Positions 25,391 through 34,114 of a stretch of DNA of 64,000 nt are shown in pieces. Both the position numbers and the translations under genes were made by a program. The DNA is taken from contig JAJCZL010000034.1 in the NCBI GenBank assembly GCA_029262415.1, forward strand, positions 62,001 to 126,000. The letters run 5' to 3'. The notes under the pieces are model-generated. The model ran no database searches. It saw nothing but the letters and a program-made list of their open reading frames with translations, and had not been told where the DNA came from. Origin of the DNA: Deltaproteobacteria bacterium (GTDB lineage: Bacteria; Desulfobacterota; Binatia; UBA1149; JAJCZL01). Within the stretch, counting starts at the first letter, position 1. The number at the start of each line of letters is the position of its first letter.

Positions 25391-26575
25391 ATGCCGTTCC
25401 GCCCGCAGTGCCCTGAAACGGCTGTCCAGCTCAGGATTCAGGCCGGCCTCAAGGGCATCGATGCGCGCGCTTGGGACCGCTTGGTCGGGTCCGGAGACCC
25501 GTTTCTGGAGTACGGTTTCCTGGCCGCGATGGAGGAATCCGGCGTGGTCGGCGAAGCAACCGCGTGGCAACCTCGTTACGTCATCATGGAACGCAAGGGG
25601 ACGCTCGTCGGCGCCGTCCCCTTGTTTATCAAGTGGGACTCCTACGGCGAGTTTATTTTCGACTGGCAGTGGGCGCAGGCCTTCCAACGCTCGGGTATAC
25701 CTTACTATCCCAAAGGCGTGGTCGCGGCGCCGTTTACGCCGGCCGCAGGACCGCGGATTTTGTTGGCCGATCCGGCCGTTGCTTCCAACCCCGCGGATGC
25801 CGCTGCGATGATCGGGTTCATGAACGAGTTCTCCGCTGCCGAGGGGCTGTCGGGTATTCATGCGTTGTTTTGCACCGAGGCAGAGCAGAGGCTTCTCGGC
25901 GAACAAGGGTACGCGCCGAGACTCACCCACCAGTTTCACTGGATCAACCAGGGGTACCAAACCTTCGAGGACTATCTTGGCGCGCTGCGCTCAAAGAAGC
26001 GCAAGCAAATCCGACGTGAGCGCGAATCGGTGCTGAACTCGGGGGTCGAGATCGAGGTTTTCAGCGGCGAGGCGCTGCGCGAAGAGCACCTCGAGGCGAT
26101 GTGGAAGCTTTACGTCGCCAACGCGCAGCGTGCGTGGGGGCAGATGTATCTGAACCGGGCGACCTTCGATTTGCTGCTGGAGTACTGTCGCCACACTCTG
26201 TTACTGGTCATGGCGCGGGCTGGTGACGAGTGGATCGGCGGATCGTTGTGCTTCGTGAAGGGTCCCAACCTTTACGGCCGCTATTGGGGGGCCACGTGCT
26301 TCGTGCCCAACCTGCACTTCGAGTGTTGCTACTACCGCCTGATCGAGCACGCGATTGAACAGCGACTCGAACTGTTCGAAGCCGGCGCTCAAGGTGAGCA
26401 CAAGTTCTTACGCGGCTTTGTCGCCAGTCCTACCTACAGTGCGCATCGTATCGAGCATCCTGGCGCACGCCGGGCGATTGAGGGCTTTCTCGATGAGGAA
26501 CGTCGCCACGGCGCCGAAACGATCGCCGGCTACAACCGCGTTTCACCGGTAAAAACCGTACGCCGCGGCGCCTGA
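25391..26575 (+). CDS. GNAT-fold acyltransferase, DUF482/FemAB-like (peptidogalycan biosynthesis family)
   Basis: Protein of about 394 residues matching the family annotated as peptidogalycan biosynthesis or DUF482. Characteristic stretches include DPFLEYGFLAAMEESG, AVPLFIKWDSYGEFIFDW, LRSKKRKQIRRERE and the C-terminal FEAGAQGEHKFLRGF with TYSAH. The fold is a double GNAT like FemX, which adds amino acids to lipid- or peptidoglycan-linked substrates, but this branch has no settled substrate. I chose ATG 25391 because upstream codons are Arg/Ala-rich and unlike the family. Confidence 0.85.
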   Translation: MPFRPQCPETAVQLRIQAGLKGIDARAWDRLVGSGDPFLEYGFLAAMEESGVVGEATAWQPRYVIMERKGTLVGAVPLFIKWDSYGEFIFDWQWAQAFQRSGIPYYPKGVVAAPFTPAAGPRILLADPAVASNPADAAAMIGFMNEFSAAEGLSGIHALFCTEAEQRLLGEQGYAPRLTHQFHWINQGYQTFEDYLGALRSKKRKQIRRERESVLNSGVEIEVFSGEALREEHLEAMWKLYVANAQRAWGQMYLNRATFDLLLEYCRHTLLLVMARAGDEWIGGSLCFVKGPNLYGRYWGATCFVPNLHFECCYYRLIEHAIEQRLELFEAGAQGEHKFLRGFVASPTYSAHRIEHPGARRAIEGFLDEERRHGAETIAGYNRVSPVKTVRRGA

Positions 26576-26779
26576 TCGGGGTTCGCGGGCTGCGGATCTG
26601 TTCTTGTCGGCAAATTGCGCCATAATCTCGGCGTAGGGTCCGGACTAGAGCCGCGATTGGAGGCGGCCCGCACGGTGCGTGTTTTGCCTCTTGACGGGAG
26701 CCGATCCGGCCTTAGAAAACTTAGACTTGTTTGGAGGCGATCCGGCCCGCTTGGGCCGCGTCTTTGCCGGGAGGATGCG

Positions 26780-27124
26780 ATGGCCGAAGGGCCTGGCGAC
26801 AAGCAGCCACGGAGCAGCGATCCGCGTGAAGAAGTCCTCACGCGCGAGCGCGCGAAGATAAAGAAGCCGCAGATGTACCAAGTGGTATTGCTCAACGACG
26901 ATTACACGCCGATGGAGTTCGTGACTTGGGTGCTGACGGCGGTTTTTCACAAGCCTGCGGCAGAGGCGCAGCGCTTGATGTTGCAGGTTCACCAGACCGG
27001 CCGCGGCGTTTGCGGTGTATTCACCCACGATGTTGCGCGGACCAAGGCTATCCAGGTGCAATCGCTTGCGCGACGTCACGAGCACCCGTTGGAAGCAAAG
27101 CTCGAGGCGATAGGCTCGGCCTGA
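26780..27124 (+). CDS. clpS: ClpS, ATP-dependent Clp protease adaptor
   Basis: N-recognin of 114 residues that delivers proteins with destabilising N-terminal residues to ClpAP. The binding-pocket residues are present: LLNDDYTPMEFV (Asn-Asp-Asp) and VHQTGRGVCGVF (His). The acidic and charged N-terminal extension that engages ClpA is about 28 residues long. ATG 26780 follows a GGGAGG sequence; the frame is open further upstream but unlike ClpS. clpA begins 33 bases downstream, the usual operon. Confidence 0.95.
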   Translation: MAEGPGDKQPRSSDPREEVLTRERAKIKKPQMYQVVLLNDDYTPMEFVTWVLTAVFHKPAAEAQRLMLQVHQTGRGVCGVFTHDVARTKAIQVQSLARRHEHPLEAKLEAIGSA

Positions 27125-27157
27125 GCCGAGCCGGCCGATGAGGGCCGGGACGATACG

Positions 27158-29527
27158 ATGTTGATTTCAGAAGAACTCGAAAACACTCTGCGCCGTGCTT
27201 TCGATCGCGCAAAGGCGAGCCGCCATGAGTTCATCTCGCCCGAGCATTTGCTACTCGCGCTGACCGACGATCCGGTCGCCTCCGATGTGTTGGTCAACTG
27301 TGGTGCCGACCTTGAATCGCTGCGCGCCGAGGTTGACGGGTTCCTCGACGACACGATGCCGAGCTATCCGCTGCCCGGAGGTTTCGAGCCGTCCGGCGAC
27401 GACGACGGCGCAGCCGATCACCTGCTCCACGCGCCGACTGGGCCGAGCGCGGCGGACGAGCACGCTGGATTGCCCACTTCGGCGGAGATTCCGGACCCCC
27501 AGTACACTCTTTCGGCCCAATTCGTTTTACAGGTCGCGGCCGCGCATGTGCAGTCGAGCGGCAAAGACCAGGTTGACGGCGGTAACGTGCTGGTCGCCTT
27601 GTTCCGCCAGGAGGACACCCACGCTGTGTACTTTCTGGGCAAGCACGACATCCACCGTTTGGACGTCCTGCGCTATATCTCGCACCGGGTATCGAAACTG
27701 CCGCAGTCACGCCCGGGCGGAGCCGGAGGCCCGGGTGGGTTTGGCGGTCCCGATGAGACGGAGGGTGAGGGGCCGTCGAAAGAGCCGCTGGCTGCATTTT
27801 GTACCGACCTCAATGAGAAGGCCGCCGCGGGTAAGATCGACCCGTTGATCGGACGCGCCGAAGAACTCGACCGCGCGATTCATATTCTTGCCCGTCGGCG
27901 TAAGAACAACCCGATATTCGTCGGCGATGCCGGTGTCGGCAAGACGGCGATTGTCGAAGGGCTCGCGTTGCGTATCAACGAGGGCGAGGTCCCGGCTTGT
28001 CTGCTTGGCGCGACCATCTACGCACTCGACATGACCGCACTGCTTGCGGGTACCCGTTACCGCGGCGACTTCGAAGAGCGTCTACAAGCCGTCGTCGAGG
28101 AGATAAAAGCCGACCCCGAGAACAAGATTCTCTTCGTAGATGAAATCCAAAACATCATTGGTGCCGGTTCTGTTGCCGGCGGGGCGATGGACGCCTCGAA
28201 CATGCTCAAGCCCGCGCTCGCCGCCGGAGAAATCAAGTGCATCGGCACGACGACGTACAAGGAATACCGGCAGGTCTTCGAGAAGGACCAAGCCTTGTCG
28301 CGTCGCTTCCAGAAGATCGAAGTCAACGAGCCGTCCCCTGATGAAACCGCGCAGATCATCAAAGGACTACAGCCACGCTACGAAGAGTTTCACGGCATTA
28401 CCTACTCGCCATCCTCGATTAAGGCGACGGTCGAGTTGTCGACCAAGTACATCCACGATCGCTTCCAGCCCGACAAAGCCATCGACGTAATGGACGAGGT
28501 CGGTGCTGAAGTGAAGCTCCGCAACCGCGACGAGAAGAAAACTCCGAAAGTTACCCCGCGCGACGTCGAACGTATGGTCTCGCGGATTGCCAAGGTTCCG
28601 ACCCAGACGGTTCAGATCGACGACAGAAAGCGCCTGGAAACGCTCGGTCGTGACATGAAGTTCCTGGTGTACGGACAAGACGACGCGATCGACGGCGTCG
28701 TCAACGCTATCCGGCTGTCCCGCGCGGGACTCGGCGAGCCCGAAAGGCCGATCGGTTCGTTCTTGTTTTGCGGACCGACCGGTGTCGGCAAAACCGAGGT
28801 TGCCCGTCAGCTGGCTAAGACGCTGGGGATCGAGTTCGTCCGTTTCGACATGAGCGAGTACATGGAGAAGCACGCGGTCTCGCGTCTGATCGGATCACCG
28901 CCGGGCTATGTCGGCTTTGACCAAGGCGGCCAGCTCACTGAGGCGATCCACCGCAATCCTCATGCCGTGCTGTTGCTTGACGAGATCGAGAAAGCACACG
29001 AGGACATTTATAATGTGCTGTTACAGGTGATGGACTATGCCACGCTGACCGACAACAACGGCCGCAAGACCGATTTCTCCCAGGTCATCGTGATCATGAC
29101 GACCAACACGGGGGCGCGTGAAAGCATGGCCAACGCGATCGGCTTCGAGCAAAAGCAGTCGTTCGGTGAGAAGAACACCAAGGCAATCGAGCGTCAGTTC
29201 TCGCCGGAGTTTCGCAACCGCCTTACGGCAATCGTGCAGTTCAGCTCGCTCGACATGCGGATCGCCGAGCAGATCGTCGAAAAGATGGTCGGCGAGCTTG
29301 AAGTCAGGCTGAAAGCCAAGAACATCACGCTGGTGCTTGAGGATTCAGCCCGAACCTGGCTGGCCGAGCGCGGCTTTGATGCGCAGTACGGCGCGCGCCC
29401 GTTGCGCCGACTGATTGAGTCGGAGATATCACACAAGCTGAGTTCGGAGATTCTCTTTGGCGAACTCGCCAAGGGCGGTCAGGTGACGATTGCCGAGCGT
29501 GACGGCAAACTCGTGTTTGAGTACTGA
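27158..29527 (+). CDS. clpA: ClpA, AAA+ unfoldase of the ClpAP protease
   Basis: Class I Clp/Hsp100 unfoldase of 789 residues. The N-domain (residues 1-180) docks ClpS. The first AAA+ module has Walker [10 protein letters not shown] near residue 257 and Walker [11 protein letters not shown]; the second has GPTGVGKTE near 541 and [18 protein letters not shown], near residue 660, is the IGF-type loop that docks ClpP, so this is ClpA and not ClpB or ClpC. Compared with E. coli ClpA the N-domain carries an extra acidic, Gly/Pro-rich insert around residues 67-108 ([19 protein letters not shown]), and the linker near 185-205 is Gly-rich ([14 protein letters not shown]). The ClpP gene itself is not in the window. 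Confidence 0.95.
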   Translation: MLISEELENTLRRAFDRAKASRHEFISPEHLLLALTDDPVASDVLVNCGADLESLRAEVDGFLDDTMPSYPLPGGFEPSGDDDGAADHLLHAPTGPSAADEHAGLPTSAEIPDPQYTLSAQFVLQVAAAHVQSSGKDQVDGGNVLVALFRQEDTHAVYFLGKHDIHRLDVLRYISHRVSKLPQSRPGGAGGPGGFGGPDETEGEGPSKEPLAAFCTDLNEKAAAGKIDPLIGRAEELDRAIHILARRRKNNPIFVGDAGVGKTAIVEGLALRINEGEVPACLLGATIYALDMTALLAGTRYRGDFEERLQAVVEEIKADPENKILFVDEIQNIIGAGSVAGGAMDASNMLKPALAAGEIKCIGTTTYKEYRQVFEKDQALSRRFQKIEVNEPSPDETAQIIKGLQPRYEEFHGITYSPSSIKATVELSTKYIHDRFQPDKAIDVMDEVGAEVKLRNRDEKKTPKVTPRDVERMVSRIAKVPTQTVQIDDRKRLETLGRDMKFLVYGQDDAIDGVVNAIRLSRAGLGEPERPIGSFLFCGPTGVGKTEVARQLAKTLGIEFVRFDMSEYMEKHAVSRLIGSPPGYVGFDQGGQLTEAIHRNPHAVLLLDEIEKAHEDIYNVLLQVMDYATLTDNNGRKTDFSQVIVIMTTNTGARESMANAIGFEQKQSFGEKNTKAIERQFSPEFRNRLTAIVQFSSLDMRIAEQIVEKMVGELEVRLKAKNITLVLEDSARTWLAERGFDAQYGARPLRRLIESEISHKLSSEILFGELAKGGQVTIAERDGKLVFEY

Positions 29528-29547
29528 GCGCAGGCAGCGGAGACGAC

Positions 29548-29982
29548 ATGGCAGACGAAAAGCACAGCAGCGGAGCCGAGTTCGAGGCCTGCGGCGCGAG
29601 GTCAGACAGTCAATGGCGCCAAGAACTCACGCGTGAACAGTACGAGGTGCTTCGCGATAGGGGCACCGAGCGGCCGTTCACAGGAAAGTACAACGACTGC
29701 AAGGACGAAGGGGTCTATCGCTGCGCCGGCTGCGGCAATGAGCTGTTTAGTTCACGGACGAAGTTCGATTCGGGCACCGGCTGGCCGAGCTTTTTCCAGC
29801 CGTTATCTTCGGATGCGGTACGCGAAGAGCCGGATGCGAGCGCCGGCATGACTCGTACCGAAGTTGTGTGCGCTAAGTGCGACGGGCATCTTGGCCACGT
29901 CTTTGACGACGGTCCGGGGCCGGCCGGGCGCCGCTACTGCATGAACTCGGTCTCGCTCGATCTCCAACCTGACGACGAGTAG
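29548..29982 (+). CDS. msrB: peptide-methionine (R)-S-oxide reductase MsrB
   Basis: Repair enzyme of 144 residues that reduces methionine-R-sulfoxide in proteins. Both zinc Cys pairs are present ([11 protein letters not shown] and [12 protein letters not shown]), as are the substrate motif GTGWPSF and the catalytic Cys in [11 protein letters not shown]. Length is normal for a free-standing MsrB. It starts 20 bases after clpA and probably belongs to the same transcript, joining protein repair with protein turnover. Confidence 0.95.
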   Translation: MADEKHSSGAEFEACGARSDSQWRQELTREQYEVLRDRGTERPFTGKYNDCKDEGVYRCAGCGNELFSSRTKFDSGTGWPSFFQPLSSDAVREEPDASAGMTRTEVVCAKCDGHLGHVFDDGPGPAGRRYCMNSVSLDLQPDDE

Positions 29983-30023
29983 CATAACGCGTACAGGGGT
30001 AGTTGCCGCGGCGGTTTTTGATC

Positions 30024-31067
30024 ATGAGTTCTTTGCTTGAATCCGTCCAGGGGATGACTGTCGGCGCTGTGATGCAGCTCCCGCGTGGGGCGTTGTCAGC
30101 GATTGCCGGCGCACCGCTGGAGATCGACCGCAACAAGTTAGACTTGCATGTCCAGGCGTTGTTCCAGCTGATGAACGCCTCGCGGCGGCCGCGTTCCGAG
30201 GCGCTACCCGTTGAAGACGCGCGCATCGAGTTGAAAAAAATCATACACGCCGTTGGTGTCGTCGGGTCGCCGGAGGTCTCAGCGGTTGATGAGACTTTCA
30301 TCGGACCCACCGGCCCGGTGCCGATTCGTATCTACCGTCCGCGCACTGCGCCCGCGAGTGCTCCGGTCCTCGTGTACTACCACGGCGGTGGTTGGGTGAT
30401 CGGAGATCTCGATACCCACGACGGAATTTGCCGAACTATTACCGAAAAGATTCGCTGCATAACGCTTGCGGTCGACTACAGACTTGCGCCTGAGAACCCG
30501 TTTCCAGCGGCGGTCGACGATGCGCTCGCCGCTTTTCGTTGGGCTGCCGCTAACGCGCGCCGCCTGGGCGGCGATCCCGAACGCGTAGGTGTCGGTGGTG
30601 ACAGCGCGGGCGCGAACCTCGCGGCCGTGGTCAGTCAGCTGGCTGTAGGGCAGGGCGGCTCCGCGCCGTTTCTCCAGGCCTTGTTCTTTCCGCCGACCAA
30701 CCTTTCCACCGAGACAGCCTCCTACGAGCTGTTCGCGGAGGTTCCACCGTTGTACCGATCGACGGCTCGCTGGTTCCATGATCACTATTTGCCGCGTCGC
30801 GAGCAGCGCAGTGATCCGCGATGTTCGCCTCTGTTGGCGGACAAGCTCGATAGCTTGCCGCGTGCGTATGTTGCAACCGCGGGGTTTGACGTCTTACGCG
30901 ACGAAGGCATCGCCTATGCCGATCGGCTGCGGGTCTGCGGAGTCGAGGTTGAACACCGCCACCATCCCGAACTGCCCCACGGGTACAGCCAAATGGGCCG
31001 CGTGGTCCCCGAAGCGGCAGAGGCTTTTGACCAAGACTTAGCGGCGATTAGGCGTTTGTTCGGCTGA
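30024..31067 (+). CDS. alpha/beta hydrolase of the hormone-sensitive lipase (HSL) family
   Basis: Esterase of about 347 residues. The HSL oxyanion motif YYHGGGWVIGD, nucleophile GGDSAGANLA, acid region GFDVLRDEG and catalytic His in ELPHGYSQMG make up a complete active site. The N-terminal cap (residues 1-80) includes LHVQALFQLMNA. Members hydrolyse short-chain acyl esters; the natural substrate is unknown. ATG 30024 is preferred to an upstream in-frame start because the MSSLLESVQG N-terminus is more typical. Confidence 0.88.
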   Translation: MSSLLESVQGMTVGAVMQLPRGALSAIAGAPLEIDRNKLDLHVQALFQLMNASRRPRSEALPVEDARIELKKIIHAVGVVGSPEVSAVDETFIGPTGPVPIRIYRPRTAPASAPVLVYYHGGGWVIGDLDTHDGICRTITEKIRCITLAVDYRLAPENPFPAAVDDALAAFRWAAANARRLGGDPERVGVGGDSAGANLAAVVSQLAVGQGGSAPFLQALFFPPTNLSTETASYELFAEVPPLYRSTARWFHDHYLPRREQRSDPRCSPLLADKLDSLPRAYVATAGFDVLRDEGIAYADRLRVCGVEVEHRHHPELPHGYSQMGRVVPEAAEAFDQDLAAIRRLFG

Positions 31068-31104
31068 ACGGCGCCGCGATCCATGACTTCGGCGGTGGCG
31101 CGCG

Positions 31105-31872
31105 CTAGGTGGTGAGGCGGCGACTGATGATTCGCCGCGACGACAGCAGCAGCACGGTCGAGAGGCCGAAGGTGTATGCGAGGTCCCACAACACCTGTAG
31201 TGAGAATTCGCCGCTAAAGGCCGCACGCGCGAGCCGCACCGGATGCAGCAGCGGTAAGACTTCAGCCACCATCATCCACCCGGATGACAAGCGTTCCTCG
31301 AGCGGGAAGAATACTCCTGAAAACAGGAACAGCGGTGTCAGGAACAACGTGAAGTAGAAGCTGAATAAGTCGATGGTGTACACGCGCAGCGAGTACGCCA
31401 TACCGATCGCTGAGAACAATAACCCAGCCAGCGGCACCAGTGGAATCGCCAGCAGTGCATGCGGCATCGGCGCGAGCCCAAACGCCGCAACGACAAGGAA
31501 GAACGCGCCGCCGTAAATCGACGCGCGCGTAACGCCCCATAGTGCTTCGCCGACGAGCACGTCGTCGGGTTCGATCGGCGTCGTAAGCATCGCATCGTAG
31601 GCTTTTTCGTAGGTCAGTCGTACGTAGATGTTGTAGGTGACTTCGAAGCTCGCGCCTTGCATAGCGGCAACCATCACCAACCCCGGGGCTATGTATTCGA
31701 CGTAAGACATACCCGCCATCTCGGTAATGTAGCTGCCGACACCAACGCCCATCGCAGCCAGGTAGAGGACCGGCTCGAAGAAGTTCGGCAGCAGGCTGGT
31801 CTTCCAGGTTCGTGCGTACATCGCGGCGTTGCGCCGCAAGACTGCGAGTGCGTGCGGCACCGAAACGCTCAC
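31105..31872 (-). CDS. ABC-2 type transporter permease
   Basis: Membrane permease of 255 residues with about six helices. The N-terminal amphipathic segment LRRNAAMYARTWKTSLLPNF and the later SGVFFPLEE match the NodJ/DrrB-type ABC-2 permeases. These work with a separate ATPase to export lipids, polysaccharide or drugs. The start overlaps the stop of the ATPase gene by four bases, so the two are coupled. The cargo cannot be judged. Confidence 0.88.
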   Translation of the reverse strand: MSVSVPHALAVLRRNAAMYARTWKTSLLPNFFEPVLYLAAMGVGVGSYITEMAGMSYVEYIAPGLVMVAAMQGASFEVTYNIYVRLTYEKAYDAMLTTPIEPDDVLVGEALWGVTRASIYGGAFFLVVAAFGLAPMPHALLAIPLVPLAGLLFSAIGMAYSLRVYTIDLFSFYFTLFLTPLFLFSGVFFPLEERLSSGWMMVAEVLPLLHPVRLARAAFSGEFSLQVLWDLAYTFGLSTVLLLSSRRIISRRLTT

Positions 31873-32795
31873 GCTCCTCCTTCCAGGCGGGTTCCCGTCA
31901 AGGTAAGGAACACGTCTTCGAGATTGGTCGGCCGTACGACCATGTTGCCGAGGTCTTCCGGGTCTGCTTCGCGTAGTCGGGCCAACAGTGGGGCGGCGTC
32001 GTTGAGGTAGACGGTTGTACGGCGACCGATGCGGAGCGGACGGCCTGAGATCGACAAACCTTGCAGCAGTGCAGCGTCGTCGTCGGCGTCGATTTCGAAT
32101 TCGACCGCCTCGCGTGCGAGGTGCTCACGGATCAGCGCTTTGGGCGCACCTTCGGCGATCACGCGTCCTTGGCTGAAGATCGCCAGCTCGTCGCAGAGAC
32201 GTTCCGCCTCGTCCATGTAGTGAGTTGTCAGCAGGACAGTGGTGCCTTCGCGGCGTAACTCGCGCACCAACTCCCAAAGAGTTACGCGCACGGCTGGGTC
32301 GAGCCCGGTGGTTGGTTCGTCGAGAATCAACAGCTCCGGCTTGCTCATCAGGGATAGCGCCACCGCAAGCCGCCGCTGGAACCCGCCCGAGAGGGTCTTC
32401 ACCGGCATGCCTGCGTGGGAGTCGAGCTCGAGTCGCTCCATGAGGTCGCGTGCACGGCGGTCGAGCTCAACGCCGGAAAGCAAGTGGTAGCGGCCGAAGA
32501 CCTTGAGGTTATCGTAGACATCGAGTGCTTCGATCATCACGGTGTCTTGAAGCGTGACGCCTATCCGCGAGCGCACGGCGCGGCCGTGCTTGACGGAGTC
32601 TAAGCCGAAGACCTTTATGCTACCGATATCGGGACGGGTTACCCCGTAGGTCATTCGCAGCGTCGTGGTTTTGCCCGCACCGTTAGGGCCGAGCAGTCCG
32701 TAACAAGCGCCCTTGGGTACCCGCAGGTTGAGCGCGTCAACTGCAATACGGTTGCCGAAGCGTTTGCTGACGTTTTCGGCTTCGATGACATGCAT
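31869..32795 (-). CDS. ABC transporter ATP-binding protein (NodI/DrrA-like)
   Basis: ATPase of 308 residues. Walker A is GPNGAGKTTTL (about residue 37), the signature LSGGFQRRLAVA near 137, and Walker B LLILDEPTTGLDP near 157. The C-terminal 70 residues form the regulatory extension usual in ABC-2 exporters. It lies upstream of and overlaps its permease gene, and is divergent from aat across about 90 bases. Confidence 0.92.
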   Translation of the reverse strand: MHVIEAENVSKRFGNRIAVDALNLRVPKGACYGLLGPNGAGKTTTLRMTYGVTRPDIGSIKVFGLDSVKHGRAVRSRIGVTLQDTVMIEALDVYDNLKVFGRYHLLSGVELDRRARDLMERLELDSHAGMPVKTLSGGFQRRLAVALSLMSKPELLILDEPTTGLDPAVRVTLWELVRELRREGTTVLLTTHYMDEAERLCDELAIFSQGRVIAEGAPKALIREHLAREAVEFEIDADDDAALLQGLSISGRPLRIGRRTTVYLNDAAPLLARLREADPEDLGNMVVRPTNLEDVFLTLTGTRLEGGA

Positions 32796-32885
32796 GTCGA
32801 TGGGACAATGTACCCGGTTGCGGGCCCATGTGCGACGGCTGGCAAGCCGGGCGGGCCGGGACTATCCTGCAGCCGAGAGTCGTAC

Positions 32886-33587
32886 ATGCCCGTATACCAG
32901 CTTGCACCGGAGATTGTGTTTCCGCCAGTCGATCATGCCGAGGACGGCTTGCTGGCAGTTGGCGGAGACCTGCGCCCCGAACGCCTGGTAGCTGCGTACG
33001 CTAACGGGGTATTCCCGTGGCCGCACCAGGGATATCCGATGCTGTGGTTCTCACCGGATCCGCGTTTCGTGTTGCGCCCGTCGCAGTTGCACGTCGCGCG
33101 CAGTTTGCGCAAGACCTTGCGCAAACGGTTCTACGACCTCCGTATGGACACTGCCTTTGCCGAGGTGATGGAGGGCTGCGCACGCGCCTACCGCGGTGAC
33201 GGAATCGGCACCTGGATCACCGATGAAATGAAATCGGCCTACTGTGAGCTGCACCGTCTCGGCTTTGCGCACTCGGTTGAGGCTTGGCGCGATGGTGTGT
33301 TGGTAGGGGGCCTGTATGGCGTTTCGCTCGGTGGCTGCTTTACCGGCGAATCGATGTTCACCTTGGAAGACGATGCGTCAAAGGCTGCTTTCGTTTGGCT
33401 GGTGAGACAGTGCGAGGCGTGGAATTTTGATCTGATCGATTGCCAAACCGAAAGTGCGCATCTCGCGCGCTTCGGTGCGCAGGACTGGTCGCGCGGCGTG
33501 TTTATCGAGGCTTTACGGCGGTCACGCGCGCAGCCGACGCGGCGGGGGCGGTGGAGTTTTGATGAAGATTTTGACGGCGCCGCTTGA
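32886..33587 (+). CDS. aat: leucyl/phenylalanyl-tRNA-protein transferase
   Basis: Enzyme of 233 residues that attaches Leu or Phe from aminoacyl-tRNA to proteins with N-terminal Arg or Lys, creating ClpS ligands. Signature segments are FPWPHQGYPMLWFSPDPR, GGCFTGESMF, DDASKAAFVWL and DLIDCQTESAHLARFGA. ATG 32886 (MPVYQLAPEIVFPPV) is chosen because family members begin at this point; upstream in-frame codons overlap the divergent promoter. clpS and clpA lie 3.4-6 kb away on the same strand, so the pathway is grouped. Confidence 0.95.
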   Translation: MPVYQLAPEIVFPPVDHAEDGLLAVGGDLRPERLVAAYANGVFPWPHQGYPMLWFSPDPRFVLRPSQLHVARSLRKTLRKRFYDLRMDTAFAEVMEGCARAYRGDGIGTWITDEMKSAYCELHRLGFAHSVEAWRDGVLVGGLYGVSLGGCFTGESMFTLEDDASKAAFVWLVRQCEAWNFDLIDCQTESAHLARFGAQDWSRGVFIEALRRSRAQPTRRGRWSFDEDFDGAA

Positions 33588-33603
33588 TTGAGGCGGCGCC
33601 GTC
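33573..33603. terminator. 11-bp perfect hairpin between convergent genes
   Basis: GACGGCGCCGC and GCGGCGCCGTC form a perfect 11-base stem with a nine-base loop. The aat stop codon is in the loop, and the right arm touches the stop codon of the rhodanese gene. It probably ends transcription from both sides, although neither side has a strong T-tract. Confidence 0.55.
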
Positions 33604-34032
33604 TTAGCTTTGGAATTCAGCGGTCTCGCGTCCGGCTGCTTTCCATCCTTTAATACCACTCGGCAGGACGGCGACGTTGGAGTAGCCGGCATCGACGGCT
33701 TTCGAAGCGGCTCTCGGTGCGGCCGAACATTTCTCGCTCGAACAATAGAACACCAGTTGCTCGGCTTTGTCGGCGGGGAGTTCTTTGGCGACGTCGTATT
33801 CTCCGTAGGTCGACAACAAGACCGCTCCAGGGATCACGCCGTACTCCTCGCGCGTCGAGGCGCTGTTCGCGTCTACGGCGGTCGCCGATTTGGTCGCTAG
33901 CAGGTCGGCGACCTGTTCGACGTCGAACTGCGTGAACTTGGCGTGGGCGTCTCCACTGGGTGAACAACCGAGCGAAAAAGTGGCCACGGCCAAAAAGGTA
34001 AGGAGCGGGATTAAGATTCCTAAGCTACGCAT
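33604..34032 (-). CDS. rhodanese-like lipoprotein
   Basis: Exported protein of 142 residues. The signal segment TFLAVATFSLGCSPSGD contains a lipobox at FSLGC. The rhodanese domain has AVDANSASTREEYGVIPGAV and the active-site loop FYCSSEKCSAAPRAA, with the catalytic Cys in CSSEKC, and ends GIKGWKAAGRE. It probably moves sulfur or senses redox state in the periplasm. Start to start with the divergent GNAT-NUDIX gene is about 80 bases. Confidence 0.85.
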   Translation of the reverse strand: MRSLGILIPLLTFLAVATFSLGCSPSGDAHAKFTQFDVEQVADLLATKSATAVDANSASTREEYGVIPGAVLLSTYGEYDVAKELPADKAEQLVFYCSSEKCSAAPRAASKAVDAGYSNVAVLPSGIKGWKAAGRETAEFQS

Positions 34033-34114
34033 TCTGATACCTCGTAATGGTGCTAGACTTGGCGCGGCGCCGCCTGAACGTTACCAGAAGGGTCAAACCG
34101 CCGCGAGTCCCAAT

